This document shows, piece after piece, positions 7,568 through 14,564 of a stretch of DNA of 64,000 nucleotides. The stretch's first letter is position 1, and every line of letters starts with the position of its first letter. Under the pieces are notes generated by a model. It ran no database searches. It saw only the letters and a program-made list of their open reading frames with translations, and had not been told where the DNA came from. This DNA comes from Virgisporangium aurantiacum (GTDB taxonomy: Bacteria > Actinomycetota > Actinomycetes > Mycobacteriales > Micromonosporaceae), in NCBI RefSeq assembly GCF_016863635.1, contig NZ_BOPG01000005.1, forward strand, positions 1 through 64,000. Direction: 5' to 3'. The position numbers and the translations under genes are program-made.

Positions 7568-7966
7568 ATGGACCCGAAACTCGCGATGTACCTGGGGTAC
7601 CTGACGCTGAGCCTGGTGCTCACCGCCTGGGTGTCGCGCTCGCTCTACCGCAACGGACAGGTGTTCCTCGACGACGCACTGGGGAACGAACGGCTCGCGC
7701 TCTCCATCAACCATCTGCTGGTGGTCGGCTTCTGGCTGCTGAACGCGGGCTTCGTGGCCGTCGCCATCCGGGTCGAGGGGCAGGTGACGGACGCCACCGC
7801 CGCCGTCGAGACGCTGTCGATGAAGCTCGGCCTGGTGCTGCTGGTGCTCGGCGGGGTGCACCTGTTCAACATCTACGTGCTCAACCGGTTCCGCCGCCGG
7901 CGGATGCTGGAGAACGCGCCGCCGCCGGTGCAGCCGAGCATGTACCTGCCACCCAGTGGTGCGTGA
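7568..7966 (+). CDS. Three-helix integral membrane protein
   Basis: 132 residues from ATG 7568 with GGGGAGG 8-14 bases upstream. Three membrane segments are visible: about 6-24 (AMYLGYLTLSLVLTAWVS), 46-68 (SINHLLVVGFWLLNAGFVAVAI), and 87-108 (KLGLVLLVLGGVHLFNIYVLN). A basic stretch RFRRRR then marks the cytoplasmic side, and the tail is Pro-rich. No known domain is recognised. It is the first gene of an operon with a DCC-type thiol protein (TGATG overlap) and a TetR regulator. By position it may be a membrane component of the stress or small-molecule response that the regulator controls. Confidence 0.8.
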   Translation: MDPKLAMYLGYLTLSLVLTAWVSRSLYRNGQVFLDDALGNERLALSINHLLVVGFWLLNAGFVAVAIRVEGQVTDATAAVETLSMKLGLVLLVLGGVHLFNIYVLNRFRRRRMLENAPPPVQPSMYLPPSGA

Positions 7967-8352
7967 TGATCCGGCGGCTCACGGTCCTGTACGACGCCGC
8001 CTGCCCGATCTGTCGACAGGCCAGGTTGTGGCTGGGCAGGCAGCCTGCGCGCGTATCCCTTGATTTTGTCGAAGCCGGATCGCCGATGGCCCGGCGCCGG
8101 TACCCGGGCCTCGACCACCGCGCGACGCTGCGCGACATCACCGTGGTAGCCGACACGGGGGCGGTCTACGTCGGTGATGCCGCGTGGTTGACCTGCCTGT
8201 GGGCGTTGGACTCGTACCGCGCGCTCTCGTTCCGTCTCGCGCAGCGCGGCCTGCGCGGGGCGGCGCGGGAGATGGTCGCGATGGCGTCGGCGGCGCGGAA
8301 CTGGCTCAAGGAAGATGACGGATGTGACACAACCGCCTGCGCAACGAGGTGA
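7966..8352 (+). CDS. DCC1-like thiol-disulfide protein (DUF393)
   Basis: 128 residues; the ATG at 7966 overlaps the preceding stop by one base. The N terminus LTVLYDAACPICRQARLWLGRQ has the D-x-x-C-x-x-C motif typical of DUF393/DCC proteins, which have a thioredoxin-like fold. Further signatures are VDFVEAGSP-like LDFVEAGSP and AWLTCLWAL. The biochemical role of the family is not settled; redox chemistry through the CPIC pair is likely. It overlaps the TetR start by up to 38 bases, so all three genes are co-transcribed. Confidence 0.85.
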   Translation: MIRRLTVLYDAACPICRQARLWLGRQPARVSLDFVEAGSPMARRRYPGLDHRATLRDITVVADTGAVYVGDAAWLTCLWALDSYRALSFRLAQRGLRGAAREMVAMASAARNWLKEDDGCDTTACATR

Positions 8353-8992
8353 GCAAACCCGTCAGCTGATCATCGACACGGCGGTGCGGCTGTTCGGCGA
8401 GCAGGGCTACGAGAAGACGACGATGCGCGCCATCGCCACCGCGGCGGGGCTGGCGCCGAGCAACGCGTACTACTACTTCCCGTCGAAGGACCACCTGGTC
8501 CAGGAGTTCTACACGCGCATCCAGGTCGCGCACCGCGAGGCGGTGGCGCCGCACCTGGCCGTGCAGAGCGACTTCGGCACACGGCTGCACGCGGCGATGA
8601 CCGCGGGGGTGACGGCGATGGAGCCGTACCACGCGTTCGCCGGGAAGTTCTTCCGCGTCGCGGCCGACCCGTCGTCGGCGTCGAACCCGTTCAGCGACGA
8701 GTCGGAGCCGGCGCGCACGATGAGCCAGGCGATCTTCCGCGACGTCGTCGGCGGGGCGACCACCACGATCGACCCGGAGCTGCGGGAGGTGCTTCCGGAG
8801 CTGCTGTGGCTCGCTCAGCTCGGGGTCACGCTGTTCTGGGTCTACGACCGGTCGCCCGGCCGTGGCCGGACAAAACTGCTGGTGGACCGCGCGGTGCCGC
8901 TGATCGACCGGATGGTCGGCCTGTCTCGCCTGCGGGTGCTGCGGCCCGCCGTGCGGGAGGCGCTCAGCCTGTACCGGGCGCTGCGGAACTGA
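8315..8992 (+). CDS. TetR/AcrR-family transcriptional regulator
   Basis: 225 residues from ATG 8315. A GTG at 8324 is better spaced from AAGGA (8309-8313) and may be the true start. The N-terminal helix-turn-helix reads AVRLFGEQGYEKTTMRAIATAAGLAPSNAYYYFPSKDHLVQEFY, a classic TetR pattern. The remaining 150 residues form the ligand-binding and dimer domain, ending in a basic helix. It is third in an operon preceded by two identical palindromes, so autoregulation is strongly suggested. The end overlaps the converging LuxR-type gene by 29 bases. Confidence 0.92.
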   Translation: MTDVTQPPAQRGEQTRQLIIDTAVRLFGEQGYEKTTMRAIATAAGLAPSNAYYYFPSKDHLVQEFYTRIQVAHREAVAPHLAVQSDFGTRLHAAMTAGVTAMEPYHAFAGKFFRVAADPSSASNPFSDESEPARTMSQAIFRDVVGGATTTIDPELREVLPELLWLAQLGVTLFWVYDRSPGRGRTKLLVDRAVPLIDRMVGLSRLRVLRPAVREALSLYRALRN

Positions 8993-11717
8993 TCCGGTCG
9001 GCGACCTGGGTGCGCGAACTGACGCCGAGCTTGCTCAGGATGTTCGAGACGTGCACCGCCGCCGTACGGGGCGAGATGAACAGCCGCCGGGCCAGCTCGG
9101 CGTTCGTGAGGCCCTCCGCCAGCAGGTGGGCGACCTCCAGCTCCCGCGGGGTGAGCTGGGAGTCTCCGCCGACCGGGTGCTCCCGCGCGCCGAGCAGGTC
9201 GCGCAGTTCAGCCAGCTCGGCCACGCGCCAGCCGTCCCAGTTCTCCAGCAGCCGGGTGGCCGGGTCGAGCAGCGCCGCCGCCTCGTCGCGCCGACCGAGG
9301 GCGACCAGGCACCGGGCCGCGCCGACGTGCGCGGTGCCGCGGACGGCGGCCGGCAGGTCGTCGGCGAGCATCGCCCGCCGGTAGCCGTCCAGCGCCTCGG
9401 CCGGGTGCCGCTCGGCCTCCGTGAGCTGGGCCTCGACCAGGGTGCGCCAGTTCTCGGCGAAGCCACCCATGTTGGCGCTCAACGGACGCAGCCGCTCCGG
9501 TGCGATGCGCGCGAACAACCCGGCCGACACCAGGTCGTGCAGCATGTCGCCCCAGATCTTGCGGCCGTCGGCGGCGTTGAGGAGTTCGTCCAACGCCCGC
9601 TCGGCCGCGGCCTGATCGCCCTGCCGGCAGGCGACGTGGTACGCCAGCCCGAGGATGCCGGTGCGCCCCTTGCTGAACGCCGACATGCTCTCCATGAGGC
9701 GGACGCTGATCGACGCGGCGAGGTCGACGTCGCCGGCCTCCAGCGCCAGGCCGGCCCGGAACGCGCCGTGGTAGTCGTCGCCCTGGCTGGTGCGCAGCAC
9801 GCCCTGGTCGCGCCGCCGGCCGTCGTCGATCGCGGCGATCGCCGCGGTGAGGTCGCCGTCGTGGATCGCCAGCGACGCCCGGCCCTGGAAGTAGGCGGCG
9901 ACGGCGAGCGAGTCGAACCCGGCCTTCTCGGCCGCGATTCGCATGTGTTCGAGCAGGTCGCGCTGCTCGTCGGCGCTCAGCGGATAGGGCGTGCTGAGCA
10001 GATTGTTCAGCGCCCTCGCCTTCGCCAGCCACACGCCGGCCTTCTCCGCCTCGTCGGCCACCTCGCGCAGCAGCGCCCGGCCGGAGTCGACCTGCGCCGG
10101 GTCGTTGACCAGCGCCGAGCCCTTCTCCACCAGCGCGGTGACCCGGATGTCGGGCAGGCCCAGCCGGTCGGCCAGCTCGACGGCCTTGTCGGCCCAGCGC
10201 AGCGCCGGCTGCGTGAGGTCGCGCAGCATGAACGACTGGGCGATCGCCGCCATCGCGGCCGCCCGCTCCTCGTTGTCGGGCAGGTCCTGGATCGTCTCGC
10301 AGAGCCGGTCGATCAGCGACGACATCTCGTCGCGCCGGCCGCTCTCCCACGCGACCCGGGCCATCAGCCGCAGCGCGCCGGACCGCTCGCCGGTGTTGGT
10401 GGCGCAGCGCAGGCACATCTTGGCGTACCGGTGGGCGTCGTCGAGGAGACCGACCAACCAGGCGCTTCGCGCCGCGACGGCGAGCAGTTCCACGTCGTCG
10501 GGCACCTCGGCCAGGCCCATCTCGGCCAGCTGCAGCGCCTGGTACGTGGAGCCCATGCGCAGGTACTTCTCCACGCCCCGGCGCACCGCCGCGACCATGT
10601 CGTCGTACCGGCCGGCGCCCTTGGCGTGGTGGGCGATCAGCGCCACGTCGGAGTCGTCGGCCGCCGCGAGCGTCTCGTAGGCCAGCTCGTGCAGGCGGCG
10701 GCGCTGCCGGCCGAGCAGCTGCTCGGAGATCGCCTCGCGGGCCAGCGCGTGCCGGAACCCGAACTCGTCGTCGCCCAGCTCCACCAGCAGGCCGCGGCGC
10801 ACCAGCTCGCGCAGCACCTCGATCAGGTCGTCTTCGGCCAGCCCGGTGACGACCGCCAGCAGGTCGAACGGCACCTTCCGGCCGAGCACCGCCGCCGCCT
10901 CGATCACGCGTTCCTGCGTGTGGTCGAGCTCGTCGAGCTGGCGGCGCAGGGTGTCGGCCAGGTTCCACGGCAGCGGGTCGACGCTGAGCTTGCGCAGGTC
11001 GAGCTCGCCGCCGCCGGCCGCCTTCACCAGCTCTTCGAGGAAGAACGGGTTGCCGCCGGTGCGGTTCTGCAGCGCGACCGCGGCCCGGTACGGCGGCCGC
11101 CGCCCGGTCATCGCGGTGAGCAGGGCACTGGTGTCGTCGAGGCTGAGGCGTTCCAGCCGCACGTAGGTGACCGGGTACCGCCGTTCGAGCCGGGTGAGCA
11201 GGTCGGCGGCGGGGTTCCGGCGGTCGACCTCGCCGGGCCGGTACGTGCCCACCAGCAGCCGCGAGCCGGGCAGGTCGCCGAGGCGCTCGAACAGCGCGAC
11301 GCTCTCCGAGTCGGCCCAGTGCAGGTCTTCGAACACGACCACGTCGGGGTCGTTGGCCCGCACCGCGTCGAGGCCGGCGCGCAACCGCTCGACCGGCCCG
11401 ACCGCCGGGTCGGCGATCGCCGCCTGCAGTTCGGCCGCGGCGCCCGGTGCGGCGCCGTCGAGCGCGTCGAGGAGAAGTTCGAAGGGACGCCCGAGAGCGC
11501 CCGGGTCGGCCTGCCCGATCAGCGTTCCGGATCGTGTCGCCATGCCCGAGATCAGCTCGTGCACCAGGCGGCTCTTGCCCACGCCCGGTTCACCGGCGAT
11601 CAACGCGATTCCCGGCTGCGCGCCATCGCGCGCCGCATCGAGGAGGCCGCGCAGGCGCCTCAACTCGTCGGCACGACCGATCATCACGGGGCTGACACCA
11701 CTGCGGCCGGCGCGCAC
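8964..11717 (-). CDS. LuxR-family ATPase regulator (LAL type)
   Basis: 917 residues. Walker A GEPGVGKS is at about 42-49 and a Walker B-like DVVVFEDLHWADSES follows, so this is an AAA/STAND-type ATPase module. The middle is a long helical region of TPR-like repeats. The C terminus LTPRELEVAHLLAEGLTNAELARRLFISPRTAAVHVSNILSKLGV is a GerE/LuxR DNA-binding helix-turn-helix. LAL regulators are ATP-dependent activators, often of secondary metabolism or sugar use; the inducer and targets are unknown here. Start GTG 11717; VSPVMIGRADEL a few codons later contains alternative starts. No biosynthetic cluster adjoins it. Confidence 0.9.
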   Translation of the reverse strand: MRAGRSGVSPVMIGRADELRRLRGLLDAARDGAQPGIALIAGEPGVGKSRLVHELISGMATRSGTLIGQADPGALGRPFELLLDALDGAAPGAAAELQAAIADPAVGPVERLRAGLDAVRANDPDVVVFEDLHWADSESVALFERLGDLPGSRLLVGTYRPGEVDRRNPAADLLTRLERRYPVTYVRLERLSLDDTSALLTAMTGRRPPYRAAVALQNRTGGNPFFLEELVKAAGGGELDLRKLSVDPLPWNLADTLRRQLDELDHTQERVIEAAAVLGRKVPFDLLAVVTGLAEDDLIEVLRELVRRGLLVELGDDEFGFRHALAREAISEQLLGRQRRRLHELAYETLAAADDSDVALIAHHAKGAGRYDDMVAAVRRGVEKYLRMGSTYQALQLAEMGLAEVPDDVELLAVAARSAWLVGLLDDAHRYAKMCLRCATNTGERSGALRLMARVAWESGRRDEMSSLIDRLCETIQDLPDNEERAAAMAAIAQSFMLRDLTQPALRWADKAVELADRLGLPDIRVTALVEKGSALVNDPAQVDSGRALLREVADEAEKAGVWLAKARALNNLLSTPYPLSADEQRDLLEHMRIAAEKAGFDSLAVAAYFQGRASLAIHDGDLTAAIAAIDDGRRRDQGVLRTSQGDDYHGAFRAGLALEAGDVDLAASISVRLMESMSAFSKGRTGILGLAYHVACRQGDQAAAERALDELLNAADGRKIWGDMLHDLVSAGLFARIAPERLRPLSANMGGFAENWRTLVEAQLTEAERHPAEALDGYRRAMLADDLPAAVRGTAHVGAARCLVALGRRDEAAALLDPATRLLENWDGWRVAELAELRDLLGAREHPVGGDSQLTPRELEVAHLLAEGLTNAELARRLFISPRTAAVHVSNILSKLGVSSRTQVADRISSAAPGTG

Positions 11718-11754
11718 GCGGCAAGACTACCGGCGCGGTGAGACATAAATAGCG

Positions 11755-11790
11755 ATGTGACCGCGGAGCGGGTGGGCTCCACGGTCACAT
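11755..11790. terminator. Hairpin between the LuxR-type gene and the micro-genes
   Basis: Fifteen-base arms ATGTGACCGCGGAGC and GCTCCACGGTCACAT, with one mismatch and a six-base loop. It is not followed by a clear T run on either strand. It may end the minus-strand small-gene transcript before the LuxR-type promoter, or act as a binding site; termination is inferred only from form and position. Confidence 0.5.
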
Positions 11791-11817
11791 TCGTCTGCTG
11801 GCGGGTTTTCACGGGCC

Positions 11818-11961
11818 TCACACCTTGCGCTGCCTGCGGCTGCGCCTGGCGCGCTCCCGATCCTGGTCCCGGTTCCGGCGGAGGTGAGCCGCCTCACGCG
11901 GGCTCACCTCGTTCCACGACGCCTGCGTGATCCACGGCGTACCGAGCGGGCTGATGATCAT
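11818..11961 (-). CDS. 47-residue basic protein of unknown function
   Basis: ATG 11961 with GGAGGA 5 bases upstream, an excellent ribosome site. The product starts MIISPLGTPWITQASWNEVS and continues PREAAHLRRNRDQDRERARRSRRQRKV, so a hydrophobic/aromatic N-terminal half is followed by a very basic helix. No family is recognised. It is preceded by a 66-codon frame with an ATGA overlap. The strong ribosome site and the charge pattern make it the most credible of the three tiny genes here. Confidence 0.6.
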   Translation of the reverse strand: MIISPLGTPWITQASWNEVSPREAAHLRRNRDQDRERARRSRRQRKV

Positions 11962-12158
11962 GACTGTCCTCCGGCTAGTTCCTTCGTGGCTTTCCTTCCG
12001 GTGCCGACCACGCCCCGTGACGTGGCCGGCCCCGGCGTTCGCCTCCGCGCCGGCGGCCAGCGCGGGTGACTGACGAGCGTGACGCTCGAGCCGCCGAACT
12101 CGCCGAGCACGGTGGCCATACCGGCGCCCAGGAGTGGGCGCCGGTACGTGTGGCTCAC
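11958..12158 (-). CDS. Possible 66-residue linking ORF
   Basis: This frame starts with a GTG that overlaps the stop of the 41-codon gene (GTGA) and ends in an ATGA overlap with the 47-codon gene. Such double coupling suggests an operon. Against this, a perfect 12-bp inverted repeat (12119-12146) lies within its first codons and could instead be a terminator for the 41-codon gene. The product (MSHTYRRPLLGAGMATVLGEF at the start) is basic and has no recognisable domain. An internal ATG at residue 14 is an alternative start. Confidence 0.35.
   Translation of the reverse strand: MSHTYRRPLLGAGMATVLGEFGGSSVTLVSHPRWPPARRRTPGPATSRGVVGTGRKATKELAGGQS
12074..12088. repeat. Short palindrome CGAGCGT-g-ACGCTCG
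   Basis: Perfect 7-bp arms around a single G, inside the possible 66-codon frame and about 115 bases before the 47-codon gene. It could be an operator if that gene has its own promoter. Nothing else supports a function. Confidence 0.4.
12119..12146. repeat. Perfect 12-bp inverted repeat, 4-base loop
   Basis: TACCGGCGCCCA / TGGGCGCCGGTA separated by GGAG. On the minus strand it begins 9 bases after the stop of the 41-codon gene, a normal place for an actinobacterial terminator without a T run. It also falls in the start of the overlapping 66-codon frame. Confidence 0.75.
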
Positions 12159-12280
12159 TGGCCGTCCCGCCGCGTGGCGCGGCGGATCCGGTTGACGAAG
12201 CCCTGCTCCCGGGCCTCACGGCGGAGCTGGGACTGACGGTCGCGGACGAGTTCTCGGATGACTTCCGGGTGCGTGTTCAT
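12155..12280 (-). CDS. 41-residue basic protein of unknown function
   Basis: ATG 12280; the sequence starts MNTHPEVIRELVRDRQSQLR and ends REAREQGFVNRIRRATRRDGQ. It is a probable amphipathic, strongly basic helix. Small proteins of this style (MN-H-P-E start, Arg-rich end) are frequent in actinobacteria, but I cannot name a family. The promoter region upstream contains a cluster of TACG-type palindromes (12350-12398). The stop overlaps a GTG by 4 bases and is followed by a strong hairpin. Confidence 0.6.
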   Translation of the reverse strand: MNTHPEVIRELVRDRQSQLRREAREQGFVNRIRRATRRDGQ

Positions 12281-12349
12281 GCTCAATATGCTGCTCTTCG
12301 CAGCGCCCGGTCACATCGGCATCGACTGCGTATCTTCCCTGCTCAACAC

Positions 12350-12398
12350 CTACGTACGCCCCCGGCTACGCATGCGTAGGGCACCTACGCATACGTAC
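12350..12398. promoter_or_regulatory. Cluster of three TACGTA/TACGCATGCGTA palindromes
   Basis: CTACGTACG (12350-12358), the perfect palindrome CTACGCATGCGTAG (12366-12379), and its imperfect copy CTACGCATACGTAC (12385-12398) lie at 16- and 19-base spacing. They are 70-118 bases upstream of the 41-codon gene, consistent with a multi-site operator for its promoter. The binding protein is unknown. Confidence 0.6.
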
Positions 12399-12411
12399 CC
12401 GGGGGCCGGGT
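12397..12411. terminator. Hairpin at the end of the penicillin-binding protein transcript
   Basis: ACCCGG / CCGGGT with a three-base GGG loop, touching the stop codon of the 38-codon gene. Short, G+C-rich and without a T run. Confidence 0.45.
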
Positions 12412-12527
12412 CATTTCCGGAACATCGCGCGGATCGCGGCCAGCAGCAGGAGGACGCCGAGCACCGCGCCGACGAGCCGGACCGCGGGGATCTCGGTCCA
12501 GCTCTGCTCGGCCGCCAGGAACAGCAT
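12411..12527 (-). CDS. 38-residue single-pass membrane protein
   Basis: ATG 12527 lies two bases after the stop of the penicillin-binding protein gene, so translation is probably coupled. The product begins MLFLAAEQSWTEIPAVRLVG, continues AVLGVLLLLAAIRAMFRK, and has one membrane segment (about residues 17-33) with positive charges at the C-terminal end. No family is recognised. The frame, spacing and membrane pattern support a real small gene, perhaps a partner of the penicillin-binding protein. Its stop is followed at once by a hairpin. Confidence 0.6.
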   Translation of the reverse strand: MLFLAAEQSWTEIPAVRLVGAVLGVLLLLAAIRAMFRK

Positions 12528-12529
12528 CG

Positions 12530-14422
12530 CTACACCCCCGCGGCCTGCAGGAACTTGCCGGCGAGCGGAACGGCCGTCGCGGCGCCGCCACCGCCGTTCT
12601 CGACGAACACCGCGAACGCGAGGTCGCCCTTGAAGCCGATGAACCAGGCGTGCGTCTTCGTCGGGTCGGCCGAGTCGAACTCCGCGGTGCCGGTCTTGCC
12701 GTAGAGCGGCGCGCCGGCCAGGCCCTTCAGCGCCACCCCGCTGCCCGAGGTGACCACCTCACGCATCATCGTGCGGAGCGGGTCGAGCGTCGTCGCCTTG
12801 AGTTCGGGTCCGTCGGGTGCCGGGCTCGCCGGTGCCGGGTCGGTGATGAGAACCGGCTGCTTCCAGCGTCCCCGCGCCACCGCCGCGGCGGCCGCGGCCA
12901 TCGCGACCGGCGAGACCACCGTGGTGCCCTGGCCGAACGCGGCCGCGGCCTTCTCGGTGGCCGAGCCCCCGGTGGACACCTTGCCGGAGAACGTCTCGAT
13001 GCCCAGGTCCCACTTCGCACCCAGGCCGAGCGCGGTGCCGGCGGTGGCCAGGCCGTTGTCGCCGAGTTTCGGCGCGAGCGCCACGAACGCCGTGTTGCAC
13101 GACTTCGCGAACGCGGTGCGCCACGGCACCGTGCCGAGGGCGCCGAGGCCGTCGGAGTTCTTGAACGTGCGGCCCTCGACCACCGTCGTCGCCGGGCAGT
13201 CCACCGGGGTGTCGAGCGTGACCGCACCGGCTTCGAGCAGGCCGTACGTGGAGACCATCTTGAACGTGGAGCCGGGCGGCACCTGCGCGGTGAAGGCCAG
13301 GTTGAGGTTGCTGCCGCCGGGTCCGTTCGCGACCGCGACCACGGCGCCGTCGCTGACCCGCACCGCGACCAGCGCCGAGCGCCGGGCCTCCGCGGCGAGC
13401 GCGGCGTCGGCCGCGTTCTGGATCTTGACGTCGAGCGTGGTCTTCACGGGTTGGCCGGCCGCCGGCGCCGCCTCGAACAACACCTGCTCGCTCGCCTTGA
13501 TGGTGACGCCCTGGCCGCCGCGCAGCCGGTCGTCGTACTTCTGCTGCAGACCCGACAGGCCGACCCGGTCGCCGGCTTTGTACTTGCCCGGGTTCTTGTC
13601 GAGGATCTCCTTGGTGACCTCGCCGGTCTGGCCGAGCACCGCCCGGGCGAACGCCGCGGTGGGCGCCAGCGGCTGCACCGCCTCCCGGAACACCGTGCCC
13701 TGCACGTTGCGCAGGTCGCTGCGGACCGTGTCGTAGACCTCCCGGCGCAGCGTGACGACCTCGATGAACGTCGTGGGGCTGGCCGCCGTCCGGATCCGCT
13801 CGGGCAGCGTGCTGAGGTCGACGTTGACGCCGATCTCGGTGAAGACCGACTTGAGGACGCCGATCAGCACGGTCTGGTCGGTGATCCGCTGCGGCTCGAC
13901 CCCGACGACCACCACCGGCTTGTTGGTGACCAGCGGCTGGCCGGCGCCGTCGAGGACCGCGCCGCGGTCGGCCTGCGTGACCGTCGCCTCCAGGCTCGCG
14001 CCGGTGGGCAGGTTGGGGACGATCGTCTGCGGCGAGAACACCGGCAACCAGTCGTCGCCGCGCTTCACCAGGCGCACCGTCGTGTCGTAGGTCCAGGTGA
14101 CGGCGTCGGTGACCGGCCAGGCCACGGTGACCGTGGCCCGGGCCGAGGTCTTCTTGATCTCGGGCTTCCCCTTGATCGTGACCTTCGGCCGCCGGGCGGC
14201 GAGGTCACCTTCAGTTTTCGTCAATTCTGTCTGCGCGGCGTCGCCGGTCAGCGCGCTGCCGTTGGAGTCGGCCAGCTTGCGTCCGCCCAGCTTGCCGGTC
14301 TGCCAGGCCGAGACGAACCCCTTCAGGGCCTGCTCCGCCGCATCGTCCTCGCCGCACGCGCTGAGCCCGCCGGTACCCAGCACCACCACGGCCAGCACGC
14401 CGATCAGCCTCTTGAAGGTCAC
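12530..14422 (-). CDS. Penicillin-binding transpeptidase lipoprotein (MecA_N domain)
   Basis: 630 residues. A lipoprotein signal (MTFKRLIGVLAVVVLGTGGLSAC) ends in lipobox LSAC. Residues about 30-150 form the NTF2-like MecA_N domain, then a dimerisation domain (about 155-320), then the transpeptidase: S385-T-F-K388, S441-C-N, and K576-T-G. All three active-site motifs are intact. It should cross-link peptidoglycan outside the membrane as a class B enzyme. The MecA_N domain is the one found in low-affinity PBP2a-like proteins, so reduced beta-lactam sensitivity is possible but cannot be read from sequence. It is followed by a coupled 38-codon membrane gene. Confidence 0.93.
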   Translation of the reverse strand: MTFKRLIGVLAVVVLGTGGLSACGEDDAAEQALKGFVSAWQTGKLGGRKLADSNGSALTGDAAQTELTKTEGDLAARRPKVTIKGKPEIKKTSARATVTVAWPVTDAVTWTYDTTVRLVKRGDDWLPVFSPQTIVPNLPTGASLEATVTQADRGAVLDGAGQPLVTNKPVVVVGVEPQRITDQTVLIGVLKSVFTEIGVNVDLSTLPERIRTAASPTTFIEVVTLRREVYDTVRSDLRNVQGTVFREAVQPLAPTAAFARAVLGQTGEVTKEILDKNPGKYKAGDRVGLSGLQQKYDDRLRGGQGVTIKASEQVLFEAAPAAGQPVKTTLDVKIQNAADAALAAEARRSALVAVRVSDGAVVAVANGPGGSNLNLAFTAQVPPGSTFKMVSTYGLLEAGAVTLDTPVDCPATTVVEGRTFKNSDGLGALGTVPWRTAFAKSCNTAFVALAPKLGDNGLATAGTALGLGAKWDLGIETFSGKVSTGGSATEKAAAAFGQGTTVVSPVAMAAAAAAVARGRWKQPVLITDPAPASPAPDGPELKATTLDPLRTMMREVVTSGSGVALKGLAGAPLYGKTGTAEFDSADPTKTHAWFIGFKGDLAFAVFVENGGGGAATAVPLAGKFLQAAGV

Positions 14423-14564
14423 GTCCCCCGCCTCTCCCCGGACTCATTGTCCGATACGCATCAACCGCGACGACCGTTCGGTTACGTGTGAGCCGGCGAG
14501 GGCACACCCTAGGCTGGTGCGCGAGGAAACCCACAGCGTGGTGGGCGAGGGGAGTGTGTGTGCC

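Noticed and set aside
9051..11741. 896-residue plus-strand frame opposite the LuxR-type regulator
   Set aside because: Antisense shadow; Val/Gln/Arg-rich with no domain, while the minus strand has Walker and HTH motifs.
12281..12410. tRNA or other structured RNA gene in the palindrome-rich gap
   Set aside because: No acceptor stem with CCA-type end, no T-loop GTTCRA motif; the repeats are short operator-like palindromes.
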